Assembly: GCA_043758775.1 (NCBI GenBank)
Contig: JAYVMU010000062.1
Location: 1-20,363, forward strand
Direction of reading: 5' to 3'
Length of the DNA: 20,363 nt
DNA from: JACMMS01 sp043758775
GTDB taxonomy: Bacteria > Pseudomonadota > Gammaproteobacteria > Burkholderiales > Methylophilaceae
Shown: in pieces, positions 1-8,309 of the stretch
Position numbering within the stretch: the first letter of the stretch is position 1
How the letters are laid out: every line of letters starts with the position of its first letter
Program-made: the position numbers and the translations under genes
The notes under the pieces: model-generated
What the model saw: only the letters and a program-made list of their open reading frames with translations
What the model was told of the DNA's origin: nothing
Databases searched by the model: none

Positions 1-2
1 CA

Positions 3-68
3 CTTAGTCGTGAATATCAAATTGAGCACTTTTTAAACAAAAATGCAGCCAATTTAATATGGCTTTAG
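3..68 (+). CDS. Possible C-terminal tail of an upstream gene (partial)
   Basis: An open frame runs in from the left edge and stops at TAG 66-68. It gives about 21 residues ending in NKNAANLIWL. This ending loosely recalls the C-terminus of amidohydrolases (often 'ILGxNAxRLLGL'), but it is too short to assign. A 21-codon open frame is not unlikely by chance, so this is only a candidate. The next gene starts 73 bases later behind its own promoter-like sequence, so the two are probably separate transcription units. Confidence 0.3.
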   Translation, partial: LSREYQIEHFLNKNAANLIWL

Positions 69-103
69 TAAAAGCGCTTCGTGCAAAGGTCTCTATATAA
101 AAT

Positions 104-114
104 AATATAATATT
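104..114 (+). promoter_or_regulatory. Promoter -10 box inside a short palindrome (candidate autoregulatory operator)
   Basis: A perfect consensus -10 hexamer TATAAT sits at 106-111. It lies inside an 11-base palindrome AATAT-A-ATATT (104-114). The -35 region near 82-88 is poor, which would suit a regulated promoter. Transcription would start around 118, leaving a leader of about 24 bases to the ATG at 142. An AAAGG ribosome site at 130-134 is spaced 7 bases from the start. SqrR/BigR-type repressors bind AT-rich dyads over their own promoters, so this is the natural operator candidate; that role is inferred. Confidence 0.45.
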
Positions 115-141
115 TACAAGTTAAAGTTTAAAGGCTTAAGC

Positions 142-489
142 ATGGGTAGTACTATCAGCCATCAAACAGCTGGGTTTGATGTCGCTGCAATGCATATTGC
201 AGCTGAAGTTGCGAGTAACTTAATGAAAGTAATGGCGAATTCTGATCGTCTATTGTTACTTTGCCAGCTTAGCCAACATGAAAAGTCCGTGGCTGAGCTA
301 GAAAATCTAACCGGCATAAAACAACCCAGCCTATCGCAGCAACTCACAGTATTACGTCAATCAAAACTAGTTTCTACAAGACGTGATGGCAAAAATATCT
401 ACTATCAACTTGCAAGCACTTCAGCAATGAAAGTCATGCAAGTGCTATATCAAGAATTCTGCCAAAACAATTCTCATAACCTTTGTTAG
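142..489 (+). CDS. ArsR-family persulfide-responsive repressor (SqrR/BigR type)
   Basis: Small winged-helix repressor of 115 residues, typical for ArsR/SmtB. The recognition helix region is around residues 60-77 (GIKQPSLSQQLTVLRQSKLV), followed by the wing (STRRDGKNIYYQL). Cysteines fall at 41, 107 and 115. Cys41 and Cys107 match the position of the dithiol pair of Rhodobacter SqrR (41/107) and BigR (42/108), which forms a polysulfide bridge on exposure to sulfane sulfur and releases DNA. The metal-binding ELCVCD motif of ArsR/SmtB metal sensors is absent: the helix reads LLLLCQL. It lies directly upstream of a sulfide:quinone oxidoreductase gene and an anion exporter, the genes such a sensor would control. 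Its stop codon overlaps the ribosome site of the next gene. The family is certain; sulfur sensing is a strong inference. Confidence 0.88.
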   Translation: MGSTISHQTAGFDVAAMHIAAEVASNLMKVMANSDRLLLLCQLSQHEKSVAELENLTGIKQPSLSQQLTVLRQSKLVSTRRDGKNIYYQLASTSAMKVMQVLYQEFCQNNSHNLC

Positions 490-499
490 GAATATAAAA

Positions 500-1735
500 A
501 TGAATCAATCAAACACTTATGACATCGTGATTATCGGCGGCGGTGCTGGGGGTAGCGGCGTTGCTGCCAGCTTACTAAAAAGAGAGCCGTCACTTAATAT
601 TGCCATCATTGAGCCTGCTGACAAACATTACTACCAGCCCGCATGGACATTGGTCGGAGCAGGTGAGTTTGATGTTGCAAAAACAGAACGTAGCATGGCA
701 AGCTGCATACCCAAGGGCGTGACTTGGATACAAGATGCAGCCAACACATTTGAGCCTGATGCGAACATAGTAAAAACTAAGGGCGGAGTCAGCATTACGT
801 ATCAACAACTGATTGTGGCTGCTGGCCTCAAAATCGACTGGAATGCTATACCAGGCTTAAATGAAACGTTGGGTAAAAATGGTGTGACTTCTAATTATCG
901 ATTTGATTTAGCACCGTATACTTGGCAATTAGTGCAAAACCTCAAATCAGGCAAGGCCATTTTCACACAGCCTCCTATGCCAATTAAATGCGCTGGTGCG
1001 CCACAAAAAGCGCTCTATCTTTCTTGCTCACAATGGGAAAATACTGGCGTACTCAATAAAATTGATGTTGATTTCAACATCGCGGGTGCAGCGTTATTTG
1101 GAGTAGCGGCTTACGTGCCACCGCTGATGAAATATATTGAACGCTATCATGCAAAACTTAGCTCTAATTCCACTTTAATTGAAGTAGACGGGCCAGCTAA
1201 AAAAGCTTGGTTTAATGTGAAAAATGCTGATGGCAATACCACCAAAGTTGAGAAAAGCTTTGATTTGCTGCATGTAGTGCCACCGCAGTGTCCACCAGAC
1301 TTTATTAAACAAAGTGTATTGGCAGATGCGGCCGGCTGTGTAGAGGTTAACCAAATAACATTGCAACATACGCGCTACGCCAATGTATTTAGTTTAGGTG
1401 ACGTGTGCTCATCGCCGAACTCTAAAACCGCTGCTGCAGTTCGCAAGCAGATTGTCGTGGTAGCCGAGAACTTAATCGCCTTACGCAATGGCAAGGCAAT
1501 GCCTACAGAATATGACGGTTATGCCTCTTGCCCAATCATGGTAGAAAAAGGCAAAATCATTCTCGCTGAATTTGGTTTTGGCGGAAAATTGCTCCCCACC
1601 TTCCCACTAGATTCACTTATACCACGCAGAATATACTGGATTCTTAAAAAATATATTTTGCCTTGGGTCTATTGGGATCTATTGTTAAAAGGCCGTGAAT
1701 GGCTAGCGCGCCCAACAAAATCATCCAACAACTAA
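500..1735 (+). CDS. sqr: Sulfide:quinone oxidoreductase, type II (FAD)
   Basis: Flavoprotein of 411 residues that would oxidise sulfide to sulfane sulfur and pass electrons to quinone at the inner face of the cytoplasmic membrane. The N-terminal dinucleotide fold has the glycine motif IIGGGAGGSGVA at about 11-22. YYQPAWTLVGAGE at about 44-56 is characteristic of the SQR family. Two cysteines match the catalytic pair of mitochondrial-type SQR: Cys164 in PIKCAGAPQKALYL and Cys344 in GYASCPIMV. They are 180 residues apart, close to the 178 of human SQR (201/379). GDVCSSPNSKTAAA near 300-315 is the second FAD-contact motif. The C-terminus (PRRIYWILKKYILPWVYW) is amphipathic and aromatic, as expected for membrane docking. 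The start has AGGA 8 bases upstream, overlapping the stop of the repressor gene; the two are surely cotranscribed. It likely detoxifies sulfide rather than supporting lithotrophy, given the repressor. Confidence 0.9.
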   Translation: MNQSNTYDIVIIGGGAGGSGVAASLLKREPSLNIAIIEPADKHYYQPAWTLVGAGEFDVAKTERSMASCIPKGVTWIQDAANTFEPDANIVKTKGGVSITYQQLIVAAGLKIDWNAIPGLNETLGKNGVTSNYRFDLAPYTWQLVQNLKSGKAIFTQPPMPIKCAGAPQKALYLSCSQWENTGVLNKIDVDFNIAGAALFGVAAYVPPLMKYIERYHAKLSSNSTLIEVDGPAKKAWFNVKNADGNTTKVEKSFDLLHVVPPQCPPDFIKQSVLADAAGCVEVNQITLQHTRYANVFSLGDVCSSPNSKTAAAVRKQIVVVAENLIALRNGKAMPTEYDGYASCPIMVEKGKIILAEFGFGGKLLPTFPLDSLIPRRIYWILKKYILPWVYWDLLLKGREWLARPTKSSNN

Positions 1736-1741
1736 AGTCTG

Positions 1742-2545
1742 ATGTCGCCAGATCTCATTAGCACCGGATTAGGTCTGTTTGTAGGCCTGATCCTCGCACT
1801 TACTGGTGCGGGAGGCGCAATTTTATCCATTCCACTGTTGGTGTTTTTTCTGCATCTTGACATTACCAGCGCAGCACCAATTGGTTTATTTGCACTGATG
1901 TTATCGGCAGGTGTAGCCGCGATATTGAGCTTATATGAGGGAAAGGTACGTTATAAAACTGCAGGTCTAATGGCTGTTTGTGGCATTTGTATGGCGCCAA
2001 TTGGCGTGTGGCTTACCTATTATTTACCGAGCAATATTCTCGGCATTTTATTTAGTTTTGTATTGGTCTATGTTGCGTGGCGAATGTGGCGAGGCGGCAC
2101 GCTTGAACAAGTGCCCATTACTGCACCACCACCTTGCCAAATCAATCCAGCTACGTCTAAATTATTTTGGACTGCGCCCTGTACAGCAAGGCTTGGGCTA
2201 GCAGGTAGTTTTGCGGGGTTGTTATCTGGCTTATTAGGCGTAGGTGGTGGCTTTGTGATAGTGCCTGCGTTACGCAAAGTGAGTGATTTTTATATGTCGA
2301 CCGTTATTGCAACCTCGCTCGCAGTAATTGCTTTAGTATCATCAGGGCTTTTGAGTTACCTAGTACACTATACGATAGACTGGGAAATCGCATTACCTTT
2401 TGGCATTAGCACGCTAGTTGGCACGCTGATAGGCAAAAGTTTCGCAGCAAAAATACCAACGCATATTAGCCAACGGGGATTTGCTGTATTGGCATTGATA
2501 GTGGCAATTGCTTTGGTTATTAAAAACTTACATACTTTTATCTAA
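1742..2545 (+). CDS. TauE/SafE-family sulfite/anion exporter
   Basis: Inner-membrane permease of 267 residues with about eight hydrophobic segments in two homologous halves. Each half opens with the family's glycine signature: LILALTGAGGAILSIPLL near 16-33, and GLLSGLLGVGGGFVIVP near 158-175. A hydrophilic loop containing ITAPPPCQINP separates the halves. TauE/SafE proteins are thought to export sulfite, sulfoacetate or related sulfur anions. Only 6 bases separate it from the sqr stop and no good ribosome site is visible, so translational coupling is likely. In known BigR-type operons an exporter of this family accompanies sulfide oxidation, so removal of sulfite or thiosulfate is the expected job, though the substrate cannot be read from sequence. 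Its last 18 bases overlap the convergent aminopeptidase gene. Confidence 0.87.
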   Translation: MSPDLISTGLGLFVGLILALTGAGGAILSIPLLVFFLHLDITSAAPIGLFALMLSAGVAAILSLYEGKVRYKTAGLMAVCGICMAPIGVWLTYYLPSNILGILFSFVLVYVAWRMWRGGTLEQVPITAPPPCQINPATSKLFWTAPCTARLGLAGSFAGLLSGLLGVGGGFVIVPALRKVSDFYMSTVIATSLAVIALVSSGLLSYLVHYTIDWEIALPFGISTLVGTLIGKSFAAKIPTHISQRGFAVLALIVAIALVIKNLHTFI

Positions 2546-4018
2546 AAACGATTTAATCAGCTCTAGACCAAACCCAACACCAAAACCATTAGTATCAGAT
2601 TGCACAGCACCTAAACCGCCTTCGCGGCTGTAAGACGATAAATCGGTGTGCAACCAGGCCACATCGCCCTCAATAAATTTACCTAAAAAACGCGCCGCTA
2701 GCATATGGTCGCCGTCACTATCTTCTAAAGTGCACTGCTTAATATCCGCAATATCGCTATCTAGCTCGCTATCAAAATCTTCTTCATAAGGAAAAGCCAC
2801 AATACGTTCACCTGCCGCATTGCCTGCGCCGATGGCTTGACAGAGCAACTCTGGGCGATTGCCCATTACACCACTCATGCGATCTGTTAGTGCGCTATAC
2901 ATAGTACCTGTAAGCGTTGCAAAATCTAAAATAAGATCAGGTTTTTCACGTGAGGCCAATGTAAGTGTATCAGCCAACACCATGCGACCTTCAGCATCGG
3001 TGTGCACAATTTCAATCGTCATGCCATTGAGTGCGGTGACCACATCATTTTGTTTATAAGCCAATGGGCCAATATGATTTTGCGCAATCGCCAACCAGCA
3101 ATCTAATTTCACTGGCAATTGCATCTCTGTAGCCGCCAGCAAGATACCCAAAGCCACGGCAGAACCATTCATATCTTCATGCATGCCTTGCATGTATTTG
3201 GCTGGCTTAAGATTGTGACCACCAGTATCAAAACAAATACCCTTACCCACTAGCGCAATATGTTTTTTCTCTACATTTGATACGGTTTTCGGACTATAAG
3301 TAAGATGCACTATCGCAGCATCTAAAGGCTCCGAGCCTTGTCCTACCGCCACGAAGGCTCCAGCGCCCATTTTCTTAAGCGCTGGCATATCAAACTCTTC
3401 ATATATCCAGCCATATTGTTTAGCTAATAATGCAACTTTTTCACGATATATCATCGGTGTTAATTCGTTGGGTGGCGTTATTGTAAGCGTGCGACAGAGC
3501 GTATTACCTGCCACATGCGCATTGACGTTAGCATAATCATGTTTTGCTTGATACCCATGTATCACTATCTGTTTTAGATAATCTTTATTATCATCTTTAC
3601 CTTCAATTTTTTTACGATTTGGCAATATAGCCGCATTAACCGTTGCGACATAATAGGCAGCATAGGCATGCGATTCACGCACCGCTTCATCACCATAAAC
3701 ACAAATGGACAAGGTCTCTGGTTTTTCATCTAGCAAAGGCTGTATCGCTTTACGCAACAAGCTGTGTTTTTGAAATAAACTAAGTTTTGTATCTAAAATC
3801 ACATAGCCCGCAACACCACCATGCGGCAAATCAACCATAACAGGTGTTTTAACCAAGTCTTTATATTCGCTTTGAATGCGTTTTAATTTAGCGTGCAGGA
3901 TTTCAGCAAAAGGCAGGCTATTTTCTTCAATTTCAGTCAGCACAAAAAAGCTATGTTTTTCTGAATTTAGCGTATTTTCACTGGCATTAGCTGCATTTTG
4001 TATTAACTTTACCGTCAT
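2528..4018 (-). CDS. M17-family leucyl aminopeptidase (divergent PepA type)
   Basis: Cytosolic dinuclear-metal aminopeptidase of 496 residues, about the length of E. coli PepA. The catalytic domain carries GKGICFDTGGHNLKP (258-272), EDMNGSA (281-287) and HTDAEGRMVLAD (339-350). Aligned to E. coli PepA with a constant offset of 11, all metal and catalytic residues are present: Lys259, Asp264, Asp282, Asp341, Glu343, plus Lys271 and Arg345. The usual FDSGG is FDTGG and DMGGAA is DMNGSA, so this is the more distant M17 branch rather than classical PepA/XerB. The N-terminal domain (1-165) is poorly conserved, as is normal. The start ATG (4016-4018) has AGGGG 6 bases upstream. It is transcribed alone, divergent from aceE, and ends inside the exporter gene. 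Role: peptide turnover; specificity unknown. Confidence 0.88.
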   Translation of the reverse strand: MTVKLIQNAANASENTLNSEKHSFFVLTEIEENSLPFAEILHAKLKRIQSEYKDLVKTPVMVDLPHGGVAGYVILDTKLSLFQKHSLLRKAIQPLLDEKPETLSICVYGDEAVRESHAYAAYYVATVNAAILPNRKKIEGKDDNKDYLKQIVIHGYQAKHDYANVNAHVAGNTLCRTLTITPPNELTPMIYREKVALLAKQYGWIYEEFDMPALKKMGAGAFVAVGQGSEPLDAAIVHLTYSPKTVSNVEKKHIALVGKGICFDTGGHNLKPAKYMQGMHEDMNGSAVALGILLAATEMQLPVKLDCWLAIAQNHIGPLAYKQNDVVTALNGMTIEIVHTDAEGRMVLADTLTLASREKPDLILDFATLTGTMYSALTDRMSGVMGNRPELLCQAIGAGNAAGERIVAFPYEEDFDSELDSDIADIKQCTLEDSDGDHMLAARFLGKFIEGDVAWLHTDLSSYSREGGLGAVQSDTNGFGVGFGLELIKSFLDKSM

Positions 4019-4278
4019 TTAAACCCCTACAAGTCTTATATAAAACAAGTCTATTTCATATAAGACATATCTCTAAAAGTCATAAAAAACCATGACTAAA
4101 CTTGACCAAAACCACTAAAAAAGCCACACTACAACTTTACTGTAATCATTTAAGCACTGCATTCTGCCTTATCTACTAATTATACTCACTGTGCATGAAT
4201 TTAAGTCCCACTATCACAACGTCAAAATTATAGACAAATAATATAGAGACTCACAGAGAAAAACGGAGCCCCAACTTA
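4019..4278. promoter_or_regulatory. Divergent aminopeptidase/aceE intergenic region with two inverted repeats
   Basis: This 260-base gap must hold promoters for both the - strand aminopeptidase and the + strand PDH operon. It is AT-rich. It contains a perfect 9-base inverted repeat, GTCTTATAT (4033-4041) and ATATAAGAC (4058-4066), with a 16-base spacer. A perfect 6-base inverted repeat follows, AGTCAT (4078-4083) and ATGACT (4092-4097), with an 8-base spacer. The element AAGTC recurs at 4031, 4047, 4077 and 4203, and inverted within both repeats. TATACT at 4181-4186 is the best -10 candidate toward aceE but lacks a convincing -35. No PdhR-type ATTGGT-N3-ACCAAT site is seen. A GGAG ribosome site for aceE lies at 4265-4268. 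Confidence 0.55.
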
Positions 4279-6942
4279 ATGTCATCGAATATGATTAACC
4301 CTGATAGCGACAGTCTTGAGACCCAAGAATGGCTAGATGCGCTCACCGCTGTTATTGAAAATGAAGGCACGGAACGTGCTCATTTTTTGCTTGAGGCGAT
4401 GATAGACAAAGCACGTCGCTCAGGAGCTAACCTGCCTTACAATGCAACAACGGCCTATGTAAACACCATCCCCACCCATTTACAACAACGCCTACCTGGC
4501 AATCCTGAGATGGAACGTCGCATTCGTGCGTTAATCCGCTGGAATGCAATTATGACAGTGTTACGCGCTAATGAAAAATCGCCAGGTGTGGGTGGACATA
4601 TCGCGAGTTTCCAATCTGCAGCGACCTTATACGACACTGGCTTTAATCATTTCTTCCGCGCGGCTAACGAAAATTTCGGCGGCGATTGCATCTACTTTCA
4701 AGGTCATTCATCGCCTGGCGTGTATGCGCGCGCTTTTTTAGAAGGTCGCATTACCGAAGAGCAAATGGATAACTTCCGTCAGGAAACTGGCGGCAATGGC
4801 TTATCTAGCTACCCACATCCGTGGCTGATGCCTGATTTCTGGCAGTTCCCAACGGTTTCTATGGGCCTAGGTCCATTACAAGGTATTTACCAAGCGCGTT
4901 TCCTTAAATACCTGCATGACCGTGGCATTGCGGACACATCTGACCGTAAAGTATGGGTATTCTGTGGCGATGGCGAAATGGATGAGCCTGAATCACTCGG
5001 AGCGATTTCACTAGCCTCACGCGAAAAATTAGATAACCTGATTTTCGTGATTAACTGTAATTTACAGCGTTTGGATGGCCCTGTTCGTGGTAACGGAAAA
5101 ATCATACAAGAATTAGAATCTGATTTCCGTGGTTCTGGCTGGAACGTATTGAAGGTCATTTGGGGTTCATATTGGGATCCTTTATTGGCGATGGATAAAG
5201 ATGGTTTTCTTAAAAAGCGTATGGAAGAGTGCGTGGATGGCGAATACCAAAACTTTAAGGCCAAAGGTGGCGCATATACGCGTGAGCGTTTCTTTGGTAA
5301 ATACCCAGAGCTTAAAGAAATGGTCGCCGCCATGTCAGATGCCGATATCTGGCGCTTAAACCGTGGTGGTCATGATCCGCATAAAGTATATGCCGCTTAT
5401 GCCGCAGCCATGCAACACAAAGGTCAGCCAACCGTTATTTTAGCCAAAACAGTTAAAGGTTATGGTATGGGCGAAGCTGGCGAAGGTCAGAACACCACGC
5501 ATCAACAAAAAAGCATGGATCTCACCTCACTTAAAGCATTTCGTGACCGCTTTGATTTGCCACTGACAGACGCGCAAGTTGAAAGCTTGTCCTTCTACAA
5601 GCCAGAGCCAGAGTCGCCTGAAATGATCTACATGGCAGAACGCCGTGCTGCGATGGGTGGTTCCGTACCGGCGCGGCGCCGTAAAGGTAACGAGCTAACC
5701 ATACCTCCACTTTCAGCATTTGAGAATATGCTAGTCGCGACTGGTGAGCGCGAAATATCAACTACCATGGCGTTTGTGCGTATCTTATCTACATTGATTC
5801 GTGATAAAGCGATTGGCAAATATATTGTACCAATCGTGCCAGATGAAGCCCGTACTTTTGGCATGGAAGGCATGTTCCGTCAACTTGGTATCTACTCACA
5901 TTTGGGCCAGTTGTACGAGCCTATGGATTCTGACCAAGTGATGTATTACAAAGAGTCTAAAGATGGCCAGATTTTAGAAGAAGGCATTAACGAAGCGGGT
6001 TCATTCTCAAGTTGGATTGCGGCTGCCACTTCATACAGCGTCACCGGTGTGCAGATGATCCCGTTCTACATCTTCTACTCCATGTTTGGCTTCCAACGGA
6101 TTGGCGACTTGGCCTGGGCGGCTGGCGATAGCCGCGCTCGTGGCTTCTTGCTTGGCGCAACCGCTGGTCGCACCACGTTGAATGGCGAAGGTTTACAGCA
6201 TGAAGATGGCCATAGCCACTTAATGTCGGCGACTGTTCCTAACTGTATCTCTTACGATCCAACATTTGCCTATGAGTTAGCGGTGATTATTCAAGAAGGG
6301 ATGCGCCGCATGGTGCAAAACCAAGAAGATGTGTATTACTACATCACCTTGATGAACGAAAACTACAGCCATCCTGAAATGCCAAAAGGCGCTGGAACGG
6401 GCATTCTTAAAGGTATGTACAGCTTTAGCAAATCCAAAGCTAAAGGTGAAAAAGTACAATTAATGGGCAGTGGTGTGATATTGCGTGAAGTGATTGCCGC
6501 AGCTGAAATGCTCGAAAAAGACTGGGGCGTATCGGCTGATGTTTGGAGCGTACCAAGCTTCACCGAGCTACGTCGCGAAGCACAAGATTGCGAACGTTGG
6601 AACATGCTTAATCCTGAGAAACCACAACGCATCAACTATGTAGTTGAATGCTTAAAAGGCACTAAAGGTCCAGTCATTGCTTCAACTGATTATATGAAAG
6701 CATTTGCCGAACAAATCGCTACTTTTGTACCGAACAAGTTTGTAGCACTTGGCACTGATGGCTTCGGTCGCTCTGACAGCCGCGAAGCATTACGCAGTTT
6801 CTTTGAAGTCGATAGATACTACGTAGTATTAGCATCACTAAAAGCACTAGTTGATGAAGGTAAATTGCCGGCGGCTAAGGCCAGTGAAGCCATCAAGAAA
6901 TACAAACTAGACGCTAACAAACCTAACCCAACGACAGTTTAA
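4279..6942 (+). CDS. aceE: Pyruvate dehydrogenase E1 component, homodimeric type
   Basis: Thiamine-diphosphate enzyme of 887 residues, the same length class as E. coli AceE. It decarboxylates pyruvate and acetylates the lipoyl groups of E2. The ThDP/Mg motif starts at GDGEMDEPES (230-239) and closes with NCNLQRLDGPV (from 259). Asp231, Asn259 and Asn261 correspond to E. coli Asp230, Asn258 and Asn260. GINEAGSFSSWIAAATSYS (about 573-591) contains the glutamate that activates the cofactor. The N-terminal region (WLDALTAVIENEG) matches the E2-docking segment of homodimeric E1s. The start at 4279 has GGAG 10 bases upstream; a second ATG at 4291 is possible but less well placed. It is first in a four-gene + strand run with aceF 11 bases downstream, coupled through AAGGAGA overlapping the stop. 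Confidence 0.98.
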   Translation: MSSNMINPDSDSLETQEWLDALTAVIENEGTERAHFLLEAMIDKARRSGANLPYNATTAYVNTIPTHLQQRLPGNPEMERRIRALIRWNAIMTVLRANEKSPGVGGHIASFQSAATLYDTGFNHFFRAANENFGGDCIYFQGHSSPGVYARAFLEGRITEEQMDNFRQETGGNGLSSYPHPWLMPDFWQFPTVSMGLGPLQGIYQARFLKYLHDRGIADTSDRKVWVFCGDGEMDEPESLGAISLASREKLDNLIFVINCNLQRLDGPVRGNGKIIQELESDFRGSGWNVLKVIWGSYWDPLLAMDKDGFLKKRMEECVDGEYQNFKAKGGAYTRERFFGKYPELKEMVAAMSDADIWRLNRGGHDPHKVYAAYAAAMQHKGQPTVILAKTVKGYGMGEAGEGQNTTHQQKSMDLTSLKAFRDRFDLPLTDAQVESLSFYKPEPESPEMIYMAERRAAMGGSVPARRRKGNELTIPPLSAFENMLVATGEREISTTMAFVRILSTLIRDKAIGKYIVPIVPDEARTFGMEGMFRQLGIYSHLGQLYEPMDSDQVMYYKESKDGQILEEGINEAGSFSSWIAAATSYSVTGVQMIPFYIFYSMFGFQRIGDLAWAAGDSRARGFLLGATAGRTTLNGEGLQHEDGHSHLMSATVPNCISYDPTFAYELAVIIQEGMRRMVQNQEDVYYYITLMNENYSHPEMPKGAGTGILKGMYSFSKSKAKGEKVQLMGSGVILREVIAAAEMLEKDWGVSADVWSVPSFTELRREAQDCERWNMLNPEKPQRINYVVECLKGTKGPVIASTDYMKAFAEQIATFVPNKFVALGTDGFGRSDSREALRSFFEVDRYYVVLASLKALVDEGKLPAAKASEAIKKYKLDANKPNPTTV

Positions 6943-6953
6943 GGAGACGACAA

Positions 6954-8288
6954 ATGGCTATTCAAGACGTGCTCGTCCCTGATATCGGCAACTTTGATAG
7001 TGTAGATGTCATTGAAATTTTAGTAAAAGCGGGTGACACTGTTGCCAAAGATGATTCATTGATTACGATGGAATCTGACAAAGCTTCGATGGATATTCCT
7101 GCACCATTTGCAGGTGTGGTTAAAGAAGTAAAAATGAAAGTGGGTGATAAAGCTGCTCAAGGCGGCCTAATTCTCACCATGGACGTAAGCGATGCAGTAG
7201 CTCCCGCGGCAGAAAGTAAACCTGTAGCAGCAGAAAAAGCTGCGCCTGACGCCGCAACAATTGCAGCAGTACCTGAGCCGACACGTCCAGCACCAGAGCC
7301 ACCAAAACCTATTGAACCAGCAAATAAGCCGAATCCAGTAGGCGCGAGCCACTTGGGGAGCAATGGCAAGCTTTCACATGCAAGCCCTTCAGTGCGTAAG
7401 TTTGCCCGCGAACTAGGTGTTAATTTAAGCCTAGTGACGGGTAGCGGCAATAAAAATCGCATTTTAGCGGCTGATGTGCAAACTTATGTGAAAGATGAAT
7501 TAGCCAAACCACGCACTGAAAACATGGGCGCTGGTGTTAGCAGCCTGGCAACATTGTCAATGCCCGTGATTGACTTCAGCCAATTTGGTGAAATTGAGCA
7601 CAAAGCTTTATCACGCATTAAGAAATTATCTGGCGCCAACTTGCATCGCAATTGGGTGACTGCGCCGCACGTCACACAATTCGACGAAGCAGATATTACG
7701 GATTTAGAAGATTTCCGTAAATCTATGCAAGCCGATGCGGAAAAACGTGGCGTTAAACTCACTATGCTCGCGTTCTTAATCAAAGCATCAGTCAATGCAC
7801 TTAAGGCATACCCAAATTTTAATGCTTCACTTTCACCAGATGGCGATAGCTTAATCTTAAAAAATTACTTCAACGTGGGCTTTGCTTGCGATACACCCGA
7901 TGGCTTAGTCGTACCAGTAGTACGCGATGTGCATCAAAAAGATGTGTTAGACATCGCACGCGATTTGGGCGAGTTGTCTGCCAAAGCCCGTGAGCGCAAA
8001 CTGAAAATTGAAGAAATGCAAGGCGGTTGCTTCACTATTTCTAGTTTAGGCGGTATTGGCGGCACAATGTTTACGCCTATCATCAATTGCCCGGAAGTAG
8101 CGATTTTAGGCGTATCACGCTCATCTATGCAGCCGATTTATGATGCTAAAACGAAGAGTTTTGAGCCACGCTTAATTTTACCAATGTCATTATCATACGA
8201 CCATCGCGTGATTGATGGTGCCGATGGCGCGCGTTTCACTAGCCATATGCGAATGATGTTAAGCGATGTACGTCGCTTATTACTATAA
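6954..8288 (+). CDS. aceF: Dihydrolipoamide acetyltransferase, PDH E2
   Basis: Core-forming acetyltransferase of the pyruvate dehydrogenase complex, 444 residues. Domain order: one lipoyl domain (1-77) with the lipoylated lysine Lys43 in ESDKASM; an Ala/Pro/Lys/Glu-rich swinging linker (about 80-135); a peripheral-subunit-binding domain (about 139-178) starting HASPSVRKFARELGV; and a CoA-dependent catalytic domain (about 215-444). The catalytic signature SYDHRVIDGADGARF supplies His417 and Asp421 of the HxxxD active site. E. coli AceF has three lipoyl domains; this has one, and a second resides on the E3 encoded next. A strong AAGGAG ribosome site overlaps the aceE stop codon. Cytoplasmic. 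Confidence 0.97.
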   Translation: MAIQDVLVPDIGNFDSVDVIEILVKAGDTVAKDDSLITMESDKASMDIPAPFAGVVKEVKMKVGDKAAQGGLILTMDVSDAVAPAAESKPVAAEKAAPDAATIAAVPEPTRPAPEPPKPIEPANKPNPVGASHLGSNGKLSHASPSVRKFARELGVNLSLVTGSGNKNRILAADVQTYVKDELAKPRTENMGAGVSSLATLSMPVIDFSQFGEIEHKALSRIKKLSGANLHRNWVTAPHVTQFDEADITDLEDFRKSMQADAEKRGVKLTMLAFLIKASVNALKAYPNFNASLSPDGDSLILKNYFNVGFACDTPDGLVVPVVRDVHQKDVLDIARDLGELSAKARERKLKIEEMQGGCFTISSLGGIGGTMFTPIINCPEVAILGVSRSSMQPIYDAKTKSFEPRLILPMSLSYDHRVIDGADGARFTSHMRMMLSDVRRLLL

Positions 8289-8309
8289 GTTACCCCTATA
8301 AGGTTTTAC

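Noticed and set aside
4196..4234. 12-codon leader-like ORF upstream of aceE
   Set aside because: No ribosome site, no run of regulatory codons and no attenuator structure follows.
5628..5873. Open - strand frames inside aceE, such as this 81-codon frame and the 148-codon one at 4887-5333
   Set aside because: They lie fully opposite a strongly conserved gene, show no domain-like composition, and are frame shadows.
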